Shown here in pieces: positions 11,353 to 20,106 of a DNA stretch of 64,000 nucleotides (the first letter of the stretch is position 1; each line of letters opens with the position of its first letter). Both the position numbers and the translations under genes were made by a program. Origin of the DNA: Tetmemena sp. SeJ-2015 (lineage: Eukaryota; Ciliophora; Spirotrichea; Sporadotrichida; Oxytrichidae); NCBI GenBank assembly GCA_027382625.1, contig JAJKFJ010020707.1, forward strand, positions 1-64,000, in the 5' to 3' direction. The notes beneath the pieces are model-generated. The model was not told the origin of the DNA, ran no database searches, and saw only the letters and a list, made by a program, of their open reading frames with translations.

Positions 11353-12333
11353 AAATAAAGATGAATTTTTTGCAATTGAGTTGAATTACAATTAGGTTCA
11401 AAATACACGCATTATAAGGGTTTTTCATACTGTGAGGCCGTGTTTCAGTGTGCTTCAATCACCAATGCATCCTCTTGATTTTCAATGATTTCAGCTTTGG
11501 TTAGCAAATCTTTCTCTTGTTTATTAAAATCCTGAGTAAAATTTTTCCCTTGAGATATCATAGTCTGACTTAATGCTCATGTAGCTCCTAAGATTCTGAG
11601 TATCTTGACATCATTTTCTCGCTGTTTCTCAAGTAGAACTACAATATTGACTTGAATTTTGTGTTGAAATCTTACCTTGTGCTAAGCATTGTAGATGAGT
11701 TCACTCCATTAATACTAGCTGAAATTAATTTAGAAATGAGATTCTTAAAATAATAATCACTCTATCCTTACTAATTAATTAAGAATTCTTAAAACACTTA
11801 ATGTTTTAATGCAAACAGTCTTAATTCACATCTTAAATTATTTCTCTTTAAAGAATCAGTGTTTCCCTAATCTTAAAAAACAGTCTTAATTAAAGTTTGC
11901 CAATTCTTAATTAATTAGTAAGGATAGAGTGATTATTATTTTAAGAATCTCATTTCTAAATTAATTTCAGCTAGTATTAATGGAGTGAACTCGTCTACAA
12001 TGCTTAGCACAAGGTAAGATTTCAACACAAAATTCAAGTCAATATTGTAGTTCTACTTGAGAAACAGCGAGAAAATGATGTCAAGATACTCAGAATCTTA
12101 GGAGCTACATGAGCATTAAGTCAGACTATGATATCTCAAGAAGATTCTACTCAGGAGTTCAATAAACAAGAGAGAGATTTGCTAACCAAAGCTGAAATCA
12201 TTGAAAATCAAGAGGATGCATTGGTGATTGAAGCACACTGAAACACGGCCTCACAGTATGAAAAACCCTTATAATGCGTGTATTTTGAACCTAATTGTAA
12301 TTCAACTCAATTGCAAAAAATTCATCTTTATTT
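11353..12333. repeat. Large imperfect palindrome (~435-bp arms, ~110-bp spacer)
   Basis: The left arm, about 11353-11790, is the reverse complement of the right arm, about 11902-12333, with a few mismatches and small indels (for example around 11525-11550 versus 12140-12160). The centre, 11791-11901, is AT-rich. The outer ends are sharp: AAATAAAGATG on the left and CATCTTTATTT on the right. Neither arm encodes a recognised protein; both contain a mirrored polar open stretch (KPCFSVLQSPM-like shadows). It could extrude a cruciform. It lies between a cyclin fragment and the CHMP2 gene. Confidence 0.9.
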
Positions 12334-12635
12334 ATACAGTCTATGAAATTGATGTTTGTTGATATATGATTGGACCATCATGCAAACTATCAGAGTGAAA
12401 GGCAAACCAGATAAGCAAGTAAGTTTATAATCCACTCACGAACACCTATTCTCTCAATTTCCTTCTTTCTATTCTATTCATCCTTATTGTTTCATGATTT
12501 CTCAAAAGATAGATAGAGTGAGTGAGTTAGTATATGCATAATTTGCCTTATCATCAGTGGTGCTTCTTGCGAGTTTATTCTGAGCTAATCTTAATGCGAC
12601 CAAATCTATTATAATCCAATAAATCAACAACCAAA

Positions 12636-15600
12636 ATGGGCAACTCACCTCCTAAGAAGACTCCCAAGGAACTCGCCAGAGAGAACAAACGCACAGTGGA
12701 CAGAGCTGTCAGGCAAATCGAAAGAGAGAGACAAAAGCTTGGCAACTAGGAGACCAAGCTACTACAGGAAATTAAGACCCTAGCTAAGAAAAACCAACAT
12801 GTAAGTTTAAAAGGAGAATCAGAATCAATTGAAACTGGATTCAATCAATCTATCCAAAGAGATTTTAGGAAAGGTTTCATCCAAATTTCACAATTTTGTA
12901 TTTCTGCTTTAAAATTTGGTGAAAAGACCTCAATCCACAAAGAATCAGATAATATTGGTATCTCCCAAAGAATACTTAAAGCTTTCGAATATTCTAACAA
13001 TCAGGGTGGTAGTCAAAAGTGAAATGTACGTTAGATTTGTGAATGTGAGCTTGCTGATGGCGTGGTCGTAGCTAAATTCCGTTGTAATGAACTTTCTAAT
13101 CTAGGTGGAAATTAATTGAAAAGGCGAATTATTTAAAAGTACACCTTAATTAAATTAAAGACATCAGATTAGCAAAAATTAAGTTTGGAATATTGGAATA
13201 TTGGAATATTCCAATCTGGGTCTCAGATCAGTTCCAATAGATAGAGTTGTCTAAATCAGGGCGTGATCCATATTCCAATCTTACAGAGTGATCAGACTGG
13301 GAAGTGAGATATAATAAAGTAGGCGTGAATTTAAATAACTTAATGAATTAGTTAGAAACGAATAAGTTTTTGATTTATAGAATTCTGCACGACTGTCAAT
13401 GGAAGTTGTCCATTCCTACGAAGGTGTAGTCCTGAGAGTTGGTATCAATGAGCTCCTCTAGTTCTTCGTCGATACCAGACACGATCCTTCCATCTGCTAT
13501 CAGTCTCTGTTCAAAGTACAGCGCGAGTTGATCCGCGCTGAGAGGGAAAGCCATCTGAATGTAGTTCTGGTCTCTGAGCATCTCCACAAATCTCACTCTC
13601 GCCAAGAGCGCACCTCGGTACAGGCCACTCATGAGTCGCAAAGGAGTGTCATTGGATGTGATCAAAATAGAGCAGCCCTCATATCGCTTGCCTGCTTCTC
13701 CATGTTTCACATTTAGGACAAATCCTGAGCCCTCCAGGAAGCGCTTCATTTTGGCAATACTTTTTTTGCTGAAGAGGATAGGGCAGTTGATTTCATCCAA
13801 GATCACAAGAGTTGGGAGTGCTCCCTCCTGTTTCTAATCCAGGCTGAAGTTATCATTCACCTCTTCTAATCTCTCTGATGTGAAGATCTTTTCGAGCAGC
13901 CCTGCTAGAGAACTTTTACCAGTGCCATTGGCGCCGTGAAGCCAGACAGCTTTCATTTTAGGATCGCTCTGTAAAAGATGATGATAGAGTAGATGGCGTC
14001 CAAGGCCTCCCCAAGATTAAACTAGACCAGTATATCAGCCGAAGGACATTTTGCAGCAGCTTTTCTGGCAGGCTCTAATCTGATTCTCTCCAAGTACATG
14101 ACCAGCTGCTCTATGTGATCCACTCTCTATTGCTTGATGACACCTGCGTTCTTGAAGAGCTTGAATAGGCTTTCTAACTTTCTCCTGCGGTCAGTCAGCA
14201 TCTCACTTGTAACCGAATTGTCTACATTTTTATTGAACAGATCCTGGTAGCTCGAGACCTTGCCATCTCTGATGAGCTGGATGACTTGCTGACATATCGG
14301 ATCGCTCTCCTTTTCCTCTTCTAGAATGTAGATTTTACCTTCTGCGTCTTAACTTGGCTATTTATTCTGGAGCTCCTTTAGAATGCGCTCTGCAGATCCA
14401 ACAAGCATTTTCGCTGGGCCGTTGAACTTTATTGCCTTTGAGAGATTACTGCGGCTGATACCTGTGCAGGGCACCCCCAATTCATCTAGAAATCTTCTTC
14501 CAGCATAGTTAGTATTGAGAAAGTACTGCTTGCTTCGGCCCAAGGAGCTCTGCTTGAGCAGAATAACCAAGAACTGCAGGCTATTCTTGGTCGTTTCAAA
14601 TATCGGGGCCTGTTCAATTTCTTCAAACTTGCACTAGAGCTGATCTTAAAGCTATGAGGCTTACTCCGCGGTCAGGGCCATACTCAGCTGAATGAAGAAA
14701 GCCTTTTTCTTGTGGTAGGACTCAGGATCTTTCTTTTTATGATGCTTAATGGTGTTCATTATGTTTCGTAGAGATAGTGAATGGTGTGTGTCATTTCTTT
14801 CCCCTCATTTACTCTTTTAAATATTAATTGAATATTCACGCCTACTTTATTATATCTCACTTCCCAGTCTGATCACTCTGTAAGATTGGAATATGGATCA
14901 CGCCCTGATTTAGACAACTCTATCTATTGGAACTGATCTGAGACCCAGATTGGAATATTCCAATATTCCAATATTCCAAACTTAATTTTGCTAATCTGAT
15001 GTCTTTAATTTAATTAAGGTGTACTTTTAAATAATTCGCCTTTTCAATTAATTTCCACCTAGATTAGAAAGTTCATTACAACGGAATTTAGCTACGACCA
15101 CGCCATCAGCAAGCTCACATTCACAAATCTAACGTACATTTCACTTTTGACTACCACCCTGATTGTTAGAATAATCTAAACAGTTTGTTTATATGTTGAT
15201 ATATAGGCGTCTGCAAAGTTACTATCGAAGGACTTAGTGAGAGCGAGAAACCAAGTGGCATAGTATTATGTGATGGGCTCGCAACTAAAGGCTATCTCAA
15301 TGAAACTATCTACAGCTGAGATCAACGCCTCGATGGTTGAAGCTTTGAAGGGAGTGAACTCTGTTATGGAGAAGGTGAATGAAAACATGGATATCCACCA
15401 GATCCAAAGTATTCTCAAGGAGTTCGCCAAGCAGTCAGAAAAGATGGAACTTCAACAAGAAATGGTAAGTTTTGTTATTATATCACAACTTAAGCCTTCT
15501 CTTTGCTTTTGGTTTTCCTTTAAATAATGAGAAAGAGATAGTGATGACTATATATCAATGAGTTATTTACAAATGAATGTAGATGAACGATGCAATTGAT

Positions 15601-15833
15601 ATGGGAATGGACAATGCTGACGACATAGATCAAGCTGATTCTGTGTATTCACAAATTTGCGACGAGATAGGAGTAGACTTAGGCTCTGAAAATGCGCCTG
15701 CAGGCAAGTCAAACCTCATAGTACCTGCTGCAAGCCAACCAGTAAGCAAAGACACTTTATTAAAATGCATTTATAGGTTGCAAATAACTAGGTAGATGAC
15801 TTAGAAGAAAGACTAAACCAACTCAAGAAATGA
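12636..15833 (+). CDS. VPS2: ESCRT-III subunit CHMP2/VPS2
   Basis: Four exons: 12636-12800, 15207-15464, 15583-15741 and a last exon ending at TGA 15831-15833. The product begins MGNSPPKKTPKELARENKRT, has the basic helical core (…ERERQKLGNQETKLLQEIKT) and ends with the acidic MIM1-type helix VDDLEERLNQLKK, which in yeast and mammals binds Vps4 MIT domains. Length, about 205 residues, suits the CHMP2A/VPS2 family. It polymerises on endosomal and other membranes for scission. Introns 2 and 3 are short; intron 1 is 2,406 nt because a 2.2-kb terminal-inverted-repeat element sits inside it on the opposite strand. Splice sites of intron 1 (CAT|GTAAGT … ATATAG|GCG) keep the frame. The exact acceptor of the last intron is ambiguous (two in-frame AGs). 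Another ESCRT gene, VPS23, lies 1.8 kb downstream. Confidence 0.92.
12991..13330 (+). repeat. Left terminal inverted repeat (~340 bp)
   Basis: Matches 14834-15172 in reverse complement almost base for base. It contains a triple TTGGAATA tandem that folds with the following TATTCCAA (about 13185-13215), so each TIR carries its own internal hairpin. The inner boundary is at GTAGGCGTGAAT. Confidence 0.92.
13396..14759 (-). CDS. Superfamily 3 (Rep-like) helicase of the TIR element, one frameshift
   Basis: Starts at ATG 14759 (MNTIKHHKKKD...) and ends at TGA 13396-13398, about 450 codons with TAA/TAG as Gln. The first ~240 codons are helical with no recognised nuclease motif. The last ~210 codons carry, in order, Walker A GANGTGKS (about 13940), Walker B VILDEIN (about 13800) and motif C ILITSND (about 13655). 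This is the arrangement of SF3 helicases found in parvovirus NS1, CRESS-DNA Rep and related replicons. The two parts are in different frames; the shift lies between the TGAs at 13953 and 14036, just before Walker A. It could be a sequencing error, programmed frameshifting, two overlapping ORFs, or inactivation. Its start is just inside the right TIR, so the promoter probably lies in the TIR. Confidence 0.8.
14834..15172 (-). repeat. Right terminal inverted repeat (~339 bp)
   Basis: Reverse complement of 12991-13330, ending in CCACCCTGATTGTTAGAAT. The near-identity of the two arms suggests recent insertion or active homogenisation. Confidence 0.92.
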
Positions 15834-16199
15834 TCATATTGGCCAAGAACTATAACTAATTACCTAATAGAGCAACCAAGCAAGCAATTTATCAACATTG
15901 TTTTAAACTCAAAATGTTCTACAACCCTGCATAAACTTATGTTTCGCTAAATTTCCTTCCTTTAAATTCTCTCCTTTCTTGTGTCTCTTATATCCCTCTT
16001 TTATTAAAATGAAGTTAGTCTCTTTAAGTATTTGTTTTTAGGAGTATTAATTGTGTGATTAGTATGAAGAATTACTTAAGTATATTCTGTGAAGTGTAAT
16101 AATTATTAAATAATTAATAGCAAAATTATATCACTCGCAAGAGGGAGGACAAACACCGCACACACATTCATACCAACTAATAACCACAACATTTCGAAA

Positions 16200-17428
16200 A
16201 TGGAGAGCACTAAAGAAGACCCAGCTGACCAGCAGCACTTTGAAGACCTGGACGACGAAGATGATGAAAACCATCTCAACAATGAGAAACTCCAGTGCAG
16301 ATTCTACCGCAAGGACTTCCCAGAAGAAAACGATCTCGTTGTGGTAAGCATCCCTGCGCACTATCAATAACAAACCATTTCCCCCTTACTATAAGAAATA
16401 AGTCATTTCATGAATTAACTTGCTTTATAGACTCAAATCGTGAAGGTGCACGAGAACGGAGCAGACGTGATCCTATTGGAGTACGAGAACATGGAGGGAC
16501 TCATCCTCTCAACTGAGGTCACCAACAAGAGAGTGCGCCTGGTCAGCAAGCTGCTCCGAATGGGCAAGAAGGAAACCATGATGGTCATCAGAGTCGACAG
16601 AGACAAACGCTACATCGATCTTTCCAAGAAGAAGGTCCAGCAGACTGACCTCTACAACACTGAGAAGTTCTTCAAGAAGTCCAAGATGGTCCACAACATC
16701 CTCAAGCAGGTCGCAACCAAGCTCGACTGCTACCTTATTGAGCTGTACGAGGGATTCGCATGGGACTTGTATGACAAGTTCAGTCACGCCTACGACTCCT
16801 TCAGACTCATCATGAAGTAAGCACTTTTCCCATTTAGTGAAAATACTATAGTGACCCCGATCAAGTATTCAACACCATCACTATCACTCCTGACCAGAAG
16901 GCTGCTTTGATTGAGGCCATTTCAAGGAAGATGGCTCCTTCCCCTGTGAAGATCAGAGCTGACTTCGACTTGAATTGCTTCAGCACTGAGGGAATCGATG
17001 CTATAAAGCACGCTCTCCTCACCGCTAAGGCAGCTGTCTCTGATGACAACATCCAGGTAGCTTTCAAGATGATCGCGCCTCCTCACTATAAGTGTGAGTG
17101 CGTGACTCTTGACAAGGCTGGAGGTATCTCTAAGCTTGAGAAGGCACTGGAGATCATCGAAACTGAAATCAAGGCCAAGACTGGCACCTTCAAGCTTGTG
17201 AACAAGCCTCAAGTTATTGGAGCTAAGGACGACAAGGACATCATTGAGATCATGGACAGAAACGATGGAGAAGAATATGGAGAAGAGGACAACGATGAAG
17301 GCATGGGAGATATCGATATTGACGGTGACGGCTCAGACGAGGAAGCAAAGAAGTCCAAGAAAAAGAAGAAGGGAGGTGATGATGATGAAGAAGAGAAGGG
17401 GCAGGATGATGAGGATAGCGACTCTTGA
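16200..17428 (+). CDS. SUI2: Translation initiation factor eIF2 alpha subunit
   Basis: Three exons, with introns 16344-16430 (87 nt) and 16817-16851 (35 nt), and TGA at 17426-17428. The product has an acidic leader, the S1-type RNA-binding fold (FPEENDLVV…QIVKVHENGADVILLEYEN…EGLILSTEV), the helical domain (YEGFAWDLYDKFSHAYDSF) and the C-terminal alpha/beta domain (KMAPSPVKIRADFDL; later GGISKLEKALEIIE). It ends in a long Asp/Glu/Lys tail. eIF2-alpha delivers initiator tRNA within eIF2 and is the target of stress kinases. At the position of the regulatory Ser51 (human SELSRRRIRS) this protein has Thr (STEVTNKRVR). GC content is clearly higher than in flanking DNA, as expected of a highly expressed gene. 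The identification is secure. Confidence 0.95.
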
Positions 17429-17623
17429 GCAGAGAGAGTTAGCTATGCTGATGAATTAAAGATGTAGATTTATTTAAAACAAGGTATTCATTCCTTTAAA
17501 TTCTCGTGTGTGACATGCTATAATGTTGAGTTCTAATATGGAGGGAGTGTGAGGATGAAGATAGGAAGCAGTGATATTATAATTGATTCATTGTGAGAAT
17601 AGTAGAATAATAGCACACAAAAA

Positions 17624-20106
17624 ATGAGTATAGATCCCTTGAGGTGGCAACAGATTATTTAAGTAGTCACTTAGCATTTGCAGGCGTCTGAATATCCACC
17701 AAATAACAAGTATGATACATTCGTTAAAGAACTCATTTCCTCACTTAATTCTACTTGAAAACCTTTCAGTTGAAGAAATTTGGCTTTGTTATGAGACTTT
17801 TTTCTTGATGGTTGGTTTCAACGAGGATCTATTGCGACTAAATTTAGGAATTAAGACTAAATTTGTTATAGGTTGGCAATTCAACAGCACATCATCAGTT
17901 TCATGCAAAAGAACCCCAATTGCAATATCACTCTTAAAGATCATAGTAAGTTTTCCCTCCTAATCTATCTTTTTTACATGGATGAGTCATACCTTCCTTC
18001 TAAGGTTTTGCCTCTCAAGAGAGAATTTAAGCTGCTTTGATTTTTAAAAGGAGAGATTAGTTAGATTTGATGCTTATCTGATTGTAGAAGAAGGGTCATA
18101 ACCAGTTTCGAAGAAAATTATCCAGCTGACTGGTTAACGTAAGTCATTTCTTTCTAATTAATCCTAACTAACTCGTTTCTTCTTAGTTGTGGTGAGTATG
18201 CAAGATGGAGGAATAAAAACTTTCGGCTTTAAAATAGTGCTTGGATATAACTTCCCTATCTCTGCTCCTGAGGCGTACCTGGATGAAAAAGAAAACAGCA
18301 ATCTTTACTCCTATATCGATTACCTCTAGCCCCCTAATCGAATAATTGATCCTTACTTTGGAGAATGGGCTGTCCGACTCCTATTTTTATAATGTCTTCT
18401 TCATATTTATAGTCCGCTATAACATAAGCCCATAAAGCTTCACTCTTTAAAACGTTCTCATTAAAATAAACTAGCTGTACAATAGTTGCCCTCCCATAGA
18501 CATGTGAGTATTCTGCTTTTTCTTCTCTAAGAATCTTTTTTCTTAAATATTGCTTTAGCATGAGTGATGAAGTTGAGAATGAGCCGCCCGCAAGACCCAA
18601 TTTTGTACCTGCAAGGTAAATTTTACTCTCACCCCCAATAAGTGCTTATTAGTTAAGTGAAGCAACAAATATATTAGCCAGCATAGCCATTACCATAGCC
18701 TAAGGCTCCTTAACAGTAGTAACAGTAGCAGCAGTAGTACTAGTAGTAGCAATAGTAGTAGCAAGTGCATTAGAATTAAATGCCAATTGCAGACTTAGAC
18801 GAGATGTTCTAAAGCCTCGACTTCGGAAAACTCAATCATGATGAGAGGATGTCCGTCTACAAGATCAACTCTCAAGTTAAAATAGAGAAGGAGAAAGACT
18901 TATAGAAGCCTAAACTACTTCAGAGTGTCAAGCCTAAGGTAAAAACTTTAGATATATCAATTTAATGAATTAATATGTCAGGCAGAGTAAATCATTCAGG
19001 AAGAACTAAATGCAATATAAACTGAAGCGAGAGAGAACTTAATAAATATTTTATCAATATCGTTTTCATTACTTAGTAGCGTTGGAAAATCTTAACCGAA
19101 AGAGAGAGCAGATGGTGACCACCAGAACTCAGGTCGAAGTGAGGAGGCAAATGCTGAGCGTCAAGACCCAAGAAATGAGAGAACTTTCGAATCAGGTAGG
19201 AATATGGATATAGTTCGATAAGTTAATTGTGAGCTAAATAAAATGCAAATATGAAGATTTTAAACTGTAGTTTATGAAAAGGCATAAATAAATTAATTCA
19301 ATTATACATTTTTAATTTATAATAGCAGAGTGAGAAATTCATAATAATCCATTCTCTCATACTCAAAATAGATGCATAAAAACAGAGAGATAAGCCATTT
19401 AGCTTATTAGTTTACTTTAATATTCTTTCTTGGTTTTAGCGCTATACATATTAAATAGCCAATAAGTTCTTAATAACTCATTTTTTAAGATGATCTCATT
19501 AAAGTACTGGGTTAATACGAAAGTGGCACTTAAACTATGTCAAAGAGAAAGAAGTTTTACAGGATAGAACTGAGTTTTAGAATTTCTGAACAAATCATAC
19601 AAAAAAGCAAATGTACTGATGAAAAACCTTTTACCAAAGGTACGCAAAATACCAGATGTTAGAAAACAAAAATTGATTAGAAATTTTATATTGATGTGCT
19701 CACAATAAATACCCATCGTATTTGAGCAATAATTAATTTTCCTTAATGATGTTTGATGTAGTTTGAATCATAGATAGCCTAGGCCGAGCAAATGCAAAGC
19801 CAGAAAGCGGCTCTTATCGAAACCTTCGATCCCTTAGTTTAAAGATTGATTAAGTACGAAGCCAAGATAGCTGCGATCAATGATATCATCAACGTCATTA
19901 AATTACTAAATTCTCTGCTTTGATAAGCATTAAATCTGCAGAAGATGCTTAGGATATTGTATATTTCCTTAATTTTTTCCATTCACTATTTTCTTGATTA
20001 CTTTTCTAATAGTCAAAAGAAGATAAGAGAGCTAGGCAAAAAACAATTTAAGAGCATGTATAAGCAAAGAAAGATCATCGCTTTTCTGTCAGGCTACAAG
20101 AAATGA
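17624..20106 (+). CDS. VPS23: ESCRT-I subunit TSG101/VPS23
   Basis: Starts at ATG 17624. Exons encode an inactive E2-like UEV domain (RFDAYLIVEEGSQPVSKKII … GGIKTFGFKIVLGYNFPIS), a Pro/Gln linker with a long poly-Gln run (18705-18770) written with TAG, CAG, CAA and TAA, a coiled coil (KREQMVTTRTQVEVRRQML), and a C-terminal 'steadiness box' (ETFDPLVQRLIKYEAKIAAI … KKIRELGKKQFKSMYKQRK). It ends at TGA 20104-20106. In other eukaryotes it recruits ubiquitinated cargo to ESCRT-I. Oddities: the intron between the coiled coil and steadiness box is about 560 nt (19198-19759), far longer than other introns here; exon boundaries in the N-terminal 300 bp are uncertain; a 2-nt frame change at about 19915 is unresolved. 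The identification rests on the domain order. Confidence 0.8.
19198..19759 (+). other. Unusually long AT-rich intron (possible nested IES) in VPS23
   Basis: The segment runs from GTAGGAATAT to …GATGTAG and is phase-0 compatible on both sides (…ELSNQ | FESQIAQ). It is AT-rich with no open frame. The hexamer GAATCA occurs at both borders (19191-19196 and 19763-19768), a possible pointer-like repeat, although excision at it would shift the frame. Confidence 0.5.

Larger units (their letters stand above)
12991..15172 (-). mobile_element. 2.2-kb TIR element with SF3 helicase, inserted in CHMP2 intron 1
   Basis: The element is bounded by about 340-bp terminal inverted repeats that are nearly identical and begin with ATTCTAACAATCAGGGTGG at both outer ends. 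It is flanked by a 3-bp direct repeat, AAT (12988-12990 and 15173-15175), consistent with a target-site duplication or an IES pointer. The only internal gene is a minus-strand replication-type helicase (13396-14759). No transposase, integrase or HUH nuclease is visible. The element lies wholly within an intron, antisense to the host gene. TIR length, single Rep-like helicase and size recall linear ssDNA-virus-like or plasmid-like genomes; a novel hypotrich germline element is the alternative. Confidence 0.85.

Noticed and set aside
12991..15172. Calling the TIR element an endogenous parvovirus
   Set aside because: The SF3 motifs and TIRs fit, but no capsid gene or HUH nuclease is visible and the gene uses ciliate Gln codons, so only a neutral element name is justified.
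16131..17212. Several overlapping ORFs antisense to eIF2-alpha
   Set aside because: Shadows of a GC-rich conserved gene; none has a recognisable product.
18334..18600. Minus-strand ORF of 88 codons inside VPS23
   Set aside because: Overlaps the UEV/linker region of VPS23; an AT-rich intron antisense explains it better, though the intron borders here are not certain.
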